NCBI RefSeq assembly: GCF_016428875.1 | Contig: NZ_JAELTO010000033.1 | Coordinates: 1 to 39,486, forward strand | Source: Xylophilus sp. ASV27 | GTDB taxonomy: Bacteria; Pseudomonadota; Gammaproteobacteria; Burkholderiales; Burkholderiaceae_C | Length of the DNA: 39,486 nt | Reading direction: 5' to 3' | In this document: positions 25,366 to 33,369 of the stretch, piece after piece | How positions within the stretch are numbered: position 1 is the stretch's first letter | How the letters are laid out: the number at the start of each line of letters is the position of its first letter | The notes under the pieces: generated by a model | The model's database searches: none | The model's input: the letters and a program-made list of their open reading frames with translations, nothing else | What the model was told of the DNA's origin: nothing | Program-made: the position numbers and the translations under genes

Positions 25366-25442
25366 TGGCCTGCTTCGCGGCCTTCGGAGCTCTCTTCGTC
25401 TCACGTGTTGTGGGTGGCGCGTGAGCGCTCTGGGCAGCTGAC

Positions 25443-26930
25443 ATGCGCGGCATGCGCGTGACGGCCGGGCTGCAGCGCCGGCTGCTGGTGCTGCTGCTGA
25501 TCCCGCTGCTGCTGGCGGCGGTGTTCAGCGCCTGGATCGACTACCGCTCGGCCGACAGCGCCGCGCTGCGCCAGGATGCGCAACTGCTGCGCATGGTGCC
25601 GATGCTGGCCGATTCGATCATCGTCGCCGACGACAAGGGCGCGCTGCCGCTGGTGCTGCTGGCCCCGCCGGTGGAGGAGTTCCTGAAGGAGCGCCCGGGC
25701 CTGTCCGCCTACAGCGTGGCCGACCTCGACGGCCGGGTGCTGCACGGCGACCCCTGGCTGGAAGTGCCCGCGCCCGGCACCGGCGAGCCCGAGTTCCACA
25801 GCCGCGAGCAGGACGGCGTGCGCTACCGCATCGTCGCGCAGCGCGTGAGCACCTCGGCCGGCGACTTCGTCATGCAACTGGCAGACGGCTCCGACCCGCG
25901 GCAGAACTGGGCGCGCGGCGTGCTGCTGCGGGTGCTGCTGCCCAACCTGGTGCTGCTGGCGGTGACGACCGTGGCCATGAACATCGCGGTGCGCCATGCG
26001 CTGCGCCCGCTGATCGCGCTCAAGGAGGCGGTGGAGCGCCGCTCGCCGCGCGACCTGAGCCCGCTGGACCTGCGGTCCTCGCCCGAGGAGGTGCGGCCTC
26101 TGGTGCAATCGCTCAACCGCCTGTTCGACATGGTCAACGCGCAGACCGAGAGCCAGCGCCGCTTCATTGCCGACGCCGCGCACCAGTTGCGCACCCCGCT
26201 GGCGGGCCTGCAGGCCCAGGTGGAAGCCTGGGCGCAGGCCGCCGGTCGCACGCAGCCGGCCCAGCTTCCTGAAGAAAAAGCGCCTGTAGCCCGGAAGGAT
26301 ACTGGGCTTGGTGCTATTAATTTAGGAGCTTCAGACGTCTACAAGCTGCGCGACGCCACGCGCCGCACCTCGCAACTGGCGCATCAGTTGCTGGCCCTGT
26401 CGCGCGCCGACGCCCATGCGCTGCACGGCCAGGCGCCCGAGCCGGTGGACCTCAAGGCCCTGTGCGAGGCCATGATCGAGATCCACTTCGACGCCGCCGT
26501 GGCCAAGCGCATCGACCTGGGGCTGGACGCGCAGCCGCTGCGCGTCATGGGGCACGAATGGCTGCTGCGCGAACTGCTGTGCAACCTGGTCGACAACGCG
26601 GTCAAGTACGTGCCCGCGGGCGGCACCGTCACCATCCGCTGCCGCGCCACCCGCGACGAGGCCGGCGCGCCCGCCGCCGTGCTGGAAGTGGACGACGACG
26701 GCCCGGGCATCGCCCCGCACGAGCGGGTGCGCGTGCTCGAGCGCTTCTACCGGGTGCAGGGCACGCAGGGCGAAGGCACCGGCCTGGGCCTGGCCATCTC
26801 CGAGGAGATCGCGCGCCTGCATGGCAGCCGGCTGGTGCTGTCCGTGGGCAGCGCCGGGCGCGGGCTGCGCGCCAGCGTGCTGCTGCCGGTGGCGCATTTC
26901 GCTGCCGGCGCGCCGGGCTTGGCGGATTAG
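25443..26930 (+). CDS. Sensor histidine kinase (TctE-like, 2CSK_N domain) carrying an in-frame repeat
   Basis: A 495-residue membrane kinase. Helix 1 is about residues 13-31 (RLLVLLLIPLLLAAVFSAWI), followed by a periplasmic 2CSK_N-type sensor to ~160, helix 2 at ~161-181 and a linker. The DHp domain has His247 in RRFIADAAHQLRTPLAGLQA. The ATPase domain has NLVDNAVKYV, DDDGPGIAP and EGTGLGLAIS. Residues 277-296 (EEKAPVARKDTGLGAINLGA) are encoded by repeat copy A5, inserted in frame in the loop between the two DHp helices; the second helix resumes at LRDATRRTSQLAHQLLALSR. Kinases of this type sense tricarboxylates in known cases; the signal here is unknown. Confidence 0.9.
   Translation: MRGMRVTAGLQRRLLVLLLIPLLLAAVFSAWIDYRSADSAALRQDAQLLRMVPMLADSIIVADDKGALPLVLLAPPVEEFLKERPGLSAYSVADLDGRVLHGDPWLEVPAPGTGEPEFHSREQDGVRYRIVAQRVSTSAGDFVMQLADGSDPRQNWARGVLLRVLLPNLVLLAVTTVAMNIAVRHALRPLIALKEAVERRSPRDLSPLDLRSSPEEVRPLVQSLNRLFDMVNAQTESQRRFIADAAHQLRTPLAGLQAQVEAWAQAAGRTQPAQLPEEKAPVARKDTGLGAINLGASDVYKLRDATRRTSQLAHQLLALSRADAHALHGQAPEPVDLKALCEAMIEIHFDAAVAKRIDLGLDAQPLRVMGHEWLLRELLCNLVDNAVKYVPAGGTVTIRCRATRDEAGAPAAVLEVDDDGPGIAPHERVRVLERFYRVQGTQGEGTGLGLAISEEIARLHGSRLVLSVGSAGRGLRASVLLPVAHFAAGAPGLAD
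26271..26330 (+). repeat. Family A repeat, copy A5, inside the kinase coding sequence
   Basis: GAAGAAAAAGCGCCTGTAGC, stem AGCCC (26288-26292) / GGGCT (26304-26308), then GGTGCTATTAATTTAGGAGC. The order and AT-rich end match A2 and A4. It spans about 60 bp, equal to 20 codons, with no stop in the kinase frame. Confidence 0.8.
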
Positions 26931-26951
26931 CCTCATCCCGCCTCCGGGGGC

Positions 26952-28580
26952 TCAGGCCGGCCGCCTCGGGCGCTCCTCCAGCATCGGGAACAGCGCCACC
27001 CCCGCCAGCGCCTGCCGGCGCTGCGCGGCCGGCGGCGGCGTCCACTCGTAGACCCAGGTCTCGGTCAGCGCCTGGCCGTCGGCGCGCAGGTACAGGCGCA
27101 GGCCGATCGGTTCGGCGCCGTCGTCGGGCGGCACCACGTCAAACATGGCGCGCCAGCCCTGCACCGATGCGAGCGGCCGGGCCGAGGTGATTTCCACCGT
27201 GCCGCGCGTGGCGGTGATGACGGCCTCGACCCTGGCGCCGGGGTCGAGCAGCGCGAAGCTGCCGCCCGCGAAGTCCACCGCGAAGCGCCAGGAGAAAACC
27301 CGGCGCGGCTGCCCCACCACGCCGCCCAGGCCGGTGCGGGTGGCCACGCAGCGTGCCAGCGGCGGGCGCGAGGGCAGGGGGTCGCTGCCCCAGTGCAGCC
27401 GGTAGCCCAGCCGCAGTTCGTCGCCGGGCCTGGCCTTTTGCGCCGGCTCCCAGAAGGCGACGATGTTGTCGAAGGTCTCGTCCCGCGTCGGGATCTCGAT
27501 CAGGTCGACCGTGCCCTTGCCCCAGCCGGCCGTGGGTTCGACCCACAGCGAGGGCCGGCGCTCGTAGAACACGCCGTCGTCCTGGTAGTGGTCGAAGTCG
27601 CGGTCGCGCTGCAGCAGGCCGAAGCCGCGCGGGTGGTCGTCGGCAAAGGCGTTGAAGCGCAGCTGCGGCGGGTTGACCAGCGGGCGCCAGATCCATTCGC
27701 CGGCGCCGGTGTGCATCGCCAGGCCGTCGGAGTCGTGGATCTCGGGGCGCCAGTCGTAGGCCATGCGCCGGTCGTTCTCGCCGGTCTGGTACATGCTGGT
27801 GCAGGGCGCCAGGCCCAGGCGCTCGATGGCGGTGCGCGGGTAGAGCGTGGCGTCCACGTCCATCACCAGCGTGTCGCCGGGCGTGATCGCGAAGCGGTAG
27901 GCGCCGCTGATGCTGGGCGAGTCGAGCAGGGCATGCACCACCAGCGTGGCCGCGCCCGCGGCCGGGCGCTCGATGTAGAACTCGACGAAGTCCGGAAACT
28001 CCTCGTCGCGCGCCACCGCCGTGTCCACCGCCAGGCCGCGCGCCGACAGTCCGTACTGCCGCGTGCCGCCCACGGCGCGGAAGTAGCTCGCGCCCAGGAA
28101 GGCGGCCACGTCCTGCTGCGGCGCGGTGTGGAAGTTGACGCGAAAGCCGGCGTAGCCCAGGTCCTGCGGCAGCATGCCGGCATCGAGGTGGCTGCTGCCG
28201 TAGTCGAACAGCGCCGGGTCGTAGGCCAGCTCCTGCGCCTGCCCGCCGGCCACCTCGTAGATCTGCACCGGGCGCTTGAAGAACATGCCCAGGTGGAACA
28301 GCTTGACGTGGAACAGCAGCGCCGGATCGTCCGCCCACAGCGCATGCTCGTCGCGGAAGCGGATCGCCTGGTACTCGTCAAAGCCCAGCGCGGCCACGCT
28401 GTCGGGCACCTGCGCCGCCGGCGCCCGCCAGCTACCGGCCGCCAGCGCGCGGGCGCGCTGCCGCAGCCAGGCGGCATCGAAGGCCCGCGGCGCGCCCAGT
28501 GGTTTCAGCCCGGCGGCCTGCGCGGCGGGCGAGAGCAGGGCGGCGCCGAGGGCGCCGCCGAGGAAGCTTCGTCTTTTCAT
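26952..28580 (-). CDS. opgD: Periplasmic glucan biosynthesis protein (OpgD/OpgG family)
   Basis: A 542-residue exported protein of the MdoG/MdoD family, which sets backbone or branch structure of osmoregulated periplasmic glucans. MKRRSFLGGALGAALLSPAA ending AQA is a Tat-type signal peptide, which favours OpgD over OpgG. Family stretches are FDEYQAIRFRDEHALWADDP, LFHLGMFFKRPVQIYEV, SYFRAVGGTRQYGLSARGLA, CTSMYQTGENDRRMAYDWRP, EIHDSDGLAMHTGAGEWIWR and VEPTAGWGKGTVDLIEIPT. ATG 28580 is chosen because it starts the signal peptide. No opgH is adjacent. Convergent with the kinase gene, 21 nt apart. Confidence 0.91.
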   Translation of the reverse strand: MKRRSFLGGALGAALLSPAAQAAGLKPLGAPRAFDAAWLRQRARALAAGSWRAPAAQVPDSVAALGFDEYQAIRFRDEHALWADDPALLFHVKLFHLGMFFKRPVQIYEVAGGQAQELAYDPALFDYGSSHLDAGMLPQDLGYAGFRVNFHTAPQQDVAAFLGASYFRAVGGTRQYGLSARGLAVDTAVARDEEFPDFVEFYIERPAAGAATLVVHALLDSPSISGAYRFAITPGDTLVMDVDATLYPRTAIERLGLAPCTSMYQTGENDRRMAYDWRPEIHDSDGLAMHTGAGEWIWRPLVNPPQLRFNAFADDHPRGFGLLQRDRDFDHYQDDGVFYERRPSLWVEPTAGWGKGTVDLIEIPTRDETFDNIVAFWEPAQKARPGDELRLGYRLHWGSDPLPSRPPLARCVATRTGLGGVVGQPRRVFSWRFAVDFAGGSFALLDPGARVEAVITATRGTVEITSARPLASVQGWRAMFDVVPPDDGAEPIGLRLYLRADGQALTETWVYEWTPPPAAQRRQALAGVALFPMLEERPRRPA

Positions 28581-28600
28581 GCGGTCGGGGTGTGGGTATC

Positions 28601-28640
28601 GGGAGAAAACGGGAGAAAGCGGGAGAAAGCGGGAGAAAAC
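28601..28640. repeat. Four tandem 10-bp repeats upstream of opgD
   Basis: GGGAGAAAAC, GGGAGAAAGC, GGGAGAAAGC, GGGAGAAAAC: four head-to-tail decamers ending 20 bp before the opgD start (on the minus strand CTTTCTCCC-type units). The 10-bp period places every unit on the same helical face. Either a regulator array or a slippage-prone leader. Confidence 0.8.
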
Positions 28641-28724
28641 CGAAAGCATACGGCGGCGCGCGATGGCGCGGCGGGCAGCCTGGGGGCGCTATGCTGCGCC
28701 ATTCCCACTGCAAAGAGAGACACC

Positions 28725-29006
28725 ATGAAAGCCACCTGGAACGGCAAGACCATTGCCGAGAGCGAAGACACCGTGCTGGTCGAGGGCAACCACTACTTTC
28801 CGCCCGAGTCGCTGAACCGCGACTACGTGACCTTCAGCAACCACCACACCACCTGCCCGTGGAAGGGCCAGGCGAGCTACTACTCGCTGCTGGTGGAGGG
28901 CGAGATGAACACCGACGCGGCCTGGTACTACCCCGAGCCGAAGCCCGGCGCCGAAGAGATCCGCGGCCGCGTGGCGTTCTGGAAGGGCGTCAAGGTCGCG
29001 CCCTGA
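28725..29006 (+). CDS. DUF427 domain-containing protein
   Basis: A 93-residue protein that is essentially one DUF427 domain: MKATWNGKTIAESEDTVLVE, GNHYFPPESLNRDYVTFSNH, HTTCPWKGQASYYSLLVEG and DAAWYYPEPKPGAEEIRGRV. The TxCPWKGxASYY motif is the family signature. The function is not known. ATG 28725 is preceded by AAAGAGAG. Repeat A6 begins right after its stop. Confidence 0.9.
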   Translation: MKATWNGKTIAESEDTVLVEGNHYFPPESLNRDYVTFSNHHTTCPWKGQASYYSLLVEGEMNTDAAWYYPEPKPGAEEIRGRVAFWKGVKVAP

Positions 29007-29063
29007 TGCTATCAAAATAATAGCTATAAGCCCAGGTGCTGCCTGGGCTTCAGCCATTTTTGT
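29007..29063 (+). repeat. Family A repeat, copy A6
   Basis: The clearest copy. A small stem GCTAT (29008-29012) / ATAGC (29020-29024) is followed by AAGCCCAGG (29028-29036) / CCTGGGCTT (29042-29050) around TGCTG, then CAGCCATTTTTGTTC. It sits between the convergent DUF427 and deaminase genes and could end transcription in both directions. Confidence 0.88.
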
Positions 29064-29079
29064 TCATCAAAGGCCGGTG

Positions 29080-29601
29080 TCAGGCCTTCCAGGCGCCCCG
29101 GTGCGAGGCGCTGGCTTCTTCCACCAGCGCCGGGCCCACGCATTCGATCGGCAGCGGCGAGGCGGCGAACACGTCGCGGCAGGACAGCTCGGCATCCACC
29201 TGGTCGGCGCGCTCGCCCCGGAACACGCGCAGGCGCACCGCGTCGATGCCGTACACCACGCGGCCGATGGCCGACCAGAAGATCGCGCCGGCGCACATGA
29301 CGCAGGGCTCGCCCGACGAATACAGCGTGGCCTGCGCCAGCACCTCGCGGCCGAAGCGCGGCGAGAGCTTGCGCACCAGCGAGGTTTCGGCGTGCGCGGT
29401 GCAGTCGCCGGTTTCGGCATTGGCGTTCCAGGCTTCGTCCAGCACGGTGCCGTCGGGCAGCACGGCGATGGCGCCGAAGGGCCGGTTGCCCCGGCTGCGC
29501 GCCACGTCGGCCAGCGCGATGGCGCGGCGCAGGTAGAGGCCGTCGCGTTCGCTCAGTTCGACCGGCTCGGGCAGCAGGCTGTGCGGGGTGGCGGCGTTCA
29601 C
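29080..29601 (-). CDS. Nucleoside/nucleobase deaminase, CMP/dCMP-deaminase fold (guanine deaminase candidate)
   Basis: A 173-residue zinc deaminase with the catalytic motif H70-A-E72 (CTAHAETSLVRKL) and C100-x2-C103 (SSGEPCVMCAGAIFWSAIGR). The family includes guanine deaminase (GuaD), tRNA adenosine deaminase and cytosine deaminases. The start is a GTG (29601) that overlaps the Rieske gene's TGA (GTGA), showing coupled translation with the oxygenase. In a neighbourhood of uric acid and allantoin genes, guanine to xanthine is the simplest role, but coupling to an oxygenase suggests a modified purine is also possible. Confidence 0.83.
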   Translation of the reverse strand: MNAATPHSLLPEPVELSERDGLYLRRAIALADVARSRGNRPFGAIAVLPDGTVLDEAWNANAETGDCTAHAETSLVRKLSPRFGREVLAQATLYSSGEPCVMCAGAIFWSAIGRVVYGIDAVRLRVFRGERADQVDAELSCRDVFAASPLPIECVGPALVEEASASHRGAWKA

Positions 29602-30710
29602 GCGGCCACCTCCTGCGGCACGGGCGCGCAGGCCGCCTTGGCGCCGCAGGAGGCCGGCGCGGCCGCCACGATCGGGATGCTGCCGGCGTTGCCGCGGTGC
29701 ACCTCCTGCTCGCCGTGGCGCGCCAGCAGCTCCATCAGCTTCTTGCGGATCAGCATGCCGGGCCGGTCGCTGGCCATGGAGTATTCGATGCCGCGGCGGC
29801 GCGTGTCGACCACGGCGTCCGGGTCGGTGGATTCGAGGATGTCCTTGTCCTCGCGCGTGATCTCGTCGTCGAAGTCGATCAGCATCTGCGCCGGGCAGTC
29901 TTCTTCCGTGTCGTTGCGGAACAGCCATTGGCAGAGCTGGATGCGGCCGTCGTCGATCGGGGTGAAGCAGTTGATGATGACGTGGCGGATGCCCGAGGGG
30001 TACTCGATGTCCAGCCGGCGCGAGAACGGCAGGAAGTAGGCGTTGCGCATGTGGCGCGTGGTCACCGCGTCGGCCACGCCGCTGATGCGCTGGAACCGCT
30101 GCGGGTTGGCCGCGGGAATCGTGGTCTCGGCGTAGAAGCCGGTGGGCGACTCCACCAGCTCGTAGCGGCTCGGCTTGGGCTGCGAGGCCACGCCGAAGGT
30201 GGCGCGGTGCACGAAGCTGAAGTGCGAGTTGTCGAAGGAATTCTCCAGCGCGCGCAGGGGGCTGGTGTTCCAGGTCTCGTAGAACTGGAAGATGGTGCGC
30301 CAGCCCTGGGCGCCGAATTCCGGAATGGCCGGGATGTCCTCCACCGGGTCTTCCAGCGCCACCCAGGCGTAGCCGTAGCGCGCCGTGCAGTGGTAGGCCG
30401 GCGTGCAGTAGCCCGCCGGGATCGGCTGGCCCGGGTCCAGTTGCGGGATGCCGACCACGCGGCCGCTGCGGTCGTACCGCCAGCCGTGGTAGCCGCACTG
30501 CAGCGTGCCTTCGTGGCACCAGCCCTTGGACAGCTTGGCGGTGCGGTGGCAGCAGCGGTCTTTCAGCGCGGCGGGCTGGCCGTCGCCGTCGAGGAACAGC
30601 ACGATGTTCTCGCCCAGCAGGGTGAAGGGCCTGGGGCCGTCGGCCAGGTCGGTCAGCGGCATGACGGCATGCCAGAACCTGCGGAAGACGGGTTGGCGGG
30701 TGGTGAGCAT
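29598..30710 (-). CDS. Rieske oxygenase, purine-island type
   Basis: A 370-residue two-domain oxygenase. The Rieske site is C53-x-H55 and C72-x2-H75 (KDRCCHRTAKLSKGW; LQCGYHGWRYD); the mononuclear iron site is D160-x2-H163-x4-H168 in LENSFDNSHFSFVHRATFG. Size and layout resemble N- or O-demethylating Rieske monooxygenases (vanillate demethylase VanA, methylxanthine demethylases NdmA/NdmB), which need a separate reductase, absent here. It is translationally coupled to the deaminase and preceded by a conserved promoter block. Demethylation or hydroxylation of a substituted purine is my hypothesis, not shown by the sequence. Confidence 0.82.
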   Translation of the reverse strand: MLTTRQPVFRRFWHAVMPLTDLADGPRPFTLLGENIVLFLDGDGQPAALKDRCCHRTAKLSKGWCHEGTLQCGYHGWRYDRSGRVVGIPQLDPGQPIPAGYCTPAYHCTARYGYAWVALEDPVEDIPAIPEFGAQGWRTIFQFYETWNTSPLRALENSFDNSHFSFVHRATFGVASQPKPSRYELVESPTGFYAETTIPAANPQRFQRISGVADAVTTRHMRNAYFLPFSRRLDIEYPSGIRHVIINCFTPIDDGRIQLCQWLFRNDTEEDCPAQMLIDFDDEITREDKDILESTDPDAVVDTRRRGIEYSMASDRPGMLIRKKLMELLARHGEQEVHRGNAGSIPIVAAAPASCGAKAACAPVPQEVAA

Positions 30711-30739
30711 TGGAGAGGTCCTTTCGGTCGGAGCAAGAA

Positions 30740-30794
30740 CAAGAGCAATGACCTGCCGTGGGGAACGGTTGAATCGCTTCTACTCTCGGTGGAT
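30740..30794 (-). promoter_or_regulatory. Conserved promoter/operator blocks upstream of the Rieske-deaminase unit
   Basis: Block I (30740-30761) on the minus strand reads CCACGGCAGGTCATTGCTCT then TG; block II (30771-30794) contains GAGAGTAGAAGCG. Both recur upstream of the binding-protein unit (33370-33391 and 33439-33461): about 19 of 22 matches in block I, and GAGAGTAGAAGCG-TTCA(A)CCGT in block II with a one-base indel. They are 9 nt apart here and ~47 nt apart there. AAGGA precedes ATG 30710. Confidence 0.7.
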
Positions 30795-30808
30795 GGGGAA
30801 TCGATGGG

Positions 30809-31237
30809 TCAGCGCGGCGCCGGCGCGGGCCGGGCGCCGTCGGGCAGGGTCTCGGCGCTGACGCGGAACACGTGCTGCTCGGGGTCGGTCAGCACCGCCT
30901 GCCATTGGCCGTAGTAGGTGGCATAGGGCATCTTGAGCACGCGCCCGCCGAGGCTGCCCACGCGCGCGGCCACCTCGTCCACCGCGGCGGGCGTGGGCAG
31001 CATGAAGGTGGCATAGGCGGTGACCGGGGCGGTGCCCTGCTCCGGCGGTGCGCGCTCGGCCAGTTCGAGCAGCGCATATGCCGGCCGCGCGTTGAAGCCG
31101 AACTGCACGCCCTCGGAATGCAGCGCGCGGTAGATCGGCGAGCGGCTCTGCTCGGCCTCCTGCCAGCCCAGCAGCCGGCGGTAGAACTGCATCTGCGCCT
31201 CGACGTCCTGGCACAGCAGGTTGAACCACAGTTTCAT
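30809..31237 (-). CDS. VOC-family (glyoxalase/dioxygenase fold) protein
   Basis: A 142-residue protein with two beta-alpha-beta-beta-beta modules: MKLWFNLLCQDVEAQMQFYR with RLLGWQ, then VTAYATFMLPTPAAVDEVAA and MPYATYYGQWQAVLTDPEQH. VOC proteins include glyoxalases, epimerases, extradiol dioxygenases and binding proteins; metal ligands are not certain here. Its ATG overlaps the stop of the 2OG-Fe oxygenase gene (ATGA), so the two are co-translated and it may handle a product of that enzyme. Confidence 0.82.
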   Translation of the reverse strand: MKLWFNLLCQDVEAQMQFYRRLLGWQEAEQSRSPIYRALHSEGVQFGFNARPAYALLELAERAPPEQGTAPVTAYATFMLPTPAAVDEVAARVGSLGGRVLKMPYATYYGQWQAVLTDPEQHVFRVSAETLPDGARPAPAPR

Positions 31238-32217
31238 GCGGGCTCCTTTTGCGGGAGGCCGTAGGTCTTGAGGTACATCTCGCGCAGGTGCTCGCCGGCG
31301 GTGCAGGGCGCATGGCGCGGCGCCTGGCCGGCGGGCACCGTGCCCGGCACCGGCTCAATGCGCGCGAAGTAGTCGGGCTCGTAGAAGAAGGGGATCGAGT
31401 AGCGCGGCGCGCCGCCCGAGTGCATGTTGCGCACCCGGTGCGGGTTGGAGTGGTAGCGGCCATTGGTCCAGCGCGGGATCATGTCGCCCAGGTTGACGAC
31501 GAAGCAGCCGTCCATCGGCGTGGCCGGCACCCAGCGGCCCTCGGGCATGCAGACCTCCAGCCCGCCATGGCCGTCCTGCGCCAGGATGGTGAGGGCGCCC
31601 CAGTCGGTATGCGCGCCGGCGCCGAAGGTGCGCGCGTCGGCATCGGCCGGGTGCGCCGGGTAGCGGATCATGCGCAGCGTGACCATCGGGCTCTCGCTGG
31701 TGCCGTCGAAGTAGCCCTCGGGCAGGTCCAGCGACAGCGCCATCAGTTGCATCAGCCGGCGCGACAGGGCCAGCATGGCCTGGATGTAGGCCTCGCAGGC
31801 GGCGGGCGCATCGGGCAGCTCGGCCGGCCACTGGTTGCCGCCGTAGGTCTGGTAGCCGGCCCGCACGTAGGGGTGGCTGTCCGGGTAGGCCATGCCGCAG
31901 TAGAAGCTCTCCTTCAGGTCCGGGCGGGCGGCGGCGTCCAGCGTCTGCGCGCCGAGGTTCTCGAAGCCGCGCATGGTGGGCGAATGCCGCATGTCCAGCG
32001 CCTGGCGGGTGGAAAGCGGCAGGTCGAGCAGTTGCTGCGCGAGGCCGAACTGGCGCTGCACCAGCGCGGCCGGCACGCCGTGCCGGCGCACGTAGAAGAA
32101 GCCCGAGGCCATGGCCGCCGCGCGCAGTTGCGCCGCCACTTCGGCGCTGCGCGGGCCGCCGGGCGCCAGCGCATCGTGCAGGTCGATGACGGGAATGACC
32201 ATGTGCGCCCCGTTCAT
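31234..32217 (-). CDS. Isopenicillin N synthase-like 2-oxoglutarate/Fe(II) oxygenase
   Basis: A 327-residue oxygenase. The N-terminal DIOX_N part reads IPVIDLHDALAPGG and GFFYVRRHGVPAALVQRQFG. The double-stranded beta-helix has iron ligands H203-x-D205 and H260 (AGAHTDWGALTILAQDG; NGRYHSNPHRV) and the oxoglutarate pair R272-x-S274 (APRYSIPFFYEPD). It would hydroxylate or desaturate a small molecule with O2 and 2-oxoglutarate. Start ATG 32217 overlaps the stop of the binding-protein gene (ATGA). Substrate unknown; purine-related by neighbourhood. Confidence 0.87.
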   Translation of the reverse strand: MNGAHMVIPVIDLHDALAPGGPRSAEVAAQLRAAAMASGFFYVRRHGVPAALVQRQFGLAQQLLDLPLSTRQALDMRHSPTMRGFENLGAQTLDAAARPDLKESFYCGMAYPDSHPYVRAGYQTYGGNQWPAELPDAPAACEAYIQAMLALSRRLMQLMALSLDLPEGYFDGTSESPMVTLRMIRYPAHPADADARTFGAGAHTDWGALTILAQDGHGGLEVCMPEGRWVPATPMDGCFVVNLGDMIPRWTNGRYHSNPHRVRNMHSGGAPRYSIPFFYEPDYFARIEPVPGTVPAGQAPRHAPCTAGEHLREMYLKTYGLPQKEPA

Positions 32218-33239
32218 GCCTTGAGCCTGCGCTCGGCGGCGGACGGCAGGAAGCGGTCGGTCCACATGTCGGCCACCGCCAGCGTGCCCTTGAGGCCGAA
32301 GGCGGCCACGGTCTCGTCGATGGTGGCCTGCAGCCGCGCGGGCGTGGCCGCGCCCCAGCCGTGGGCGCGGGTATCGGGCGTCTTCATGCTGCCCTCCACC
32401 ACCAGCTTGAGGCGCTCGTGCTCGATCTCCTCGTTGGCCAGCGGCTCGCGCGCCTTGACGGCCGCGGCGCCGGCGCGCGGGTCGGCAATCGCCTCGATCC
32501 AGCCGCGCGTGCTGGCCTTGACGAAGGCCCGCATGGCCTCCTGCTGCTCCATGCTCCTGCCGTTGGCCACCAGGCCGTTGCCGTAGGACTTCACGCCGTA
32601 GTCGGAGAAGCGGAAGATGGTGATCTGCTCCAGCCCCATGCCGCGGAGCTTGAGGTTGAGCAGGCCGGTGAAGTAGAAGTAGGCCGAGGCGTCGAAGTCG
32701 CCCTTGACGAAGCGCGTGTCGCCGATGTCGGGCGACACATTCTCCCACTTCACGCCCGCGGGGTCGAAGCCCTGCGCCCTGGCGAAGGCCGGAAACAGCT
32801 TGCGCGAGGCGTTGAAGGGCTGGCCCAGGATGGTCTTGCCGGCCAGGTCGGCGGGGGTCCTGATCGGGCCGTCCTTGCGCACCAGGATGGCGTTGGGGTT
32901 CAGGTCGTACTGGATCGCGACCGCCGCCAGCCGGGCGCCGGGGTTGTTGACGTTGAATTCGATCATGGTCGCCAGGTCGGCCGAGGCGCAGTCGTAGGCG
33001 CCGCTGCCCACCAGGCTGATGGCCGCGGCCGAGCCGTTGCCGGTGTCGATGGCCACGTCCAGGCCCGCGTCCTTGTAGTAGCCGCGCTGCTGCGCGAGCA
33101 GGAAGCCGGCGGCCGTGGCCTCGACCTTCCAGCCCAGGTTGAACTTGAACTTCTGCAGCGCGCCCTGCGCGCGCACGAAGGGCGTGGCGGCAATGAGGCT
33201 GCTGGCGCCGGCGGCGCGGAGGAGAGAACGGCGGTGCAT
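32214..33239 (-). CDS. ABC transporter substrate-binding protein, NMT1/SsuA/TauA type
   Basis: A 341-residue periplasmic receptor. MHRRSLLRAAGASSLIAATP with FVRAQG is a Tat-like signal peptide. Family features are FNLGWKVEATAAGFLLAQQR, GYYKDAGLDVAIDTGNGSAA, VGSGAYDCASADLATMIEFN and NAILVRKDGPIRTPADLAGK. Such proteins bring in sulfonates, nitrate, pyrimidine-type bases or thiamine precursors. Start ATG 33239. No ATPase or permease gene is beside it, so the membrane parts must be elsewhere. It is the first gene of the coupled unit receptor/2OG-Fe oxygenase/VOC and carries the conserved blocks upstream. Confidence 0.87.
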   Translation of the reverse strand: MHRRSLLRAAGASSLIAATPFVRAQGALQKFKFNLGWKVEATAAGFLLAQQRGYYKDAGLDVAIDTGNGSAAAISLVGSGAYDCASADLATMIEFNVNNPGARLAAVAIQYDLNPNAILVRKDGPIRTPADLAGKTILGQPFNASRKLFPAFARAQGFDPAGVKWENVSPDIGDTRFVKGDFDASAYFYFTGLLNLKLRGMGLEQITIFRFSDYGVKSYGNGLVANGRSMEQQEAMRAFVKASTRGWIEAIADPRAGAAAVKAREPLANEEIEHERLKLVVEGSMKTPDTRAHGWGAATPARLQATIDETVAAFGLKGTLAVADMWTDRFLPSAAERRLKA

Positions 33240-33369
33240 GGCGGGGCGCTCCAAAGGCGGTGTCGTGGTGGGCACGCACTCGCGGCGGCATCGGAAGCAG
33301 TGACCCGCCCCAGCCCTTGCGGCCAGACGGCGTGCGCCACCTCTCGAAGCACCGCGGCTGTGCGTACTT

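Noticed and set aside
28601-28640. Tandem decamers as part of the opgD coding sequence through an upstream start
   Set aside because: The upstream frame gives a Phe/Ser/Pro-rich leader unlike the family, whereas ATG 28580 begins a clear Tat signal peptide.
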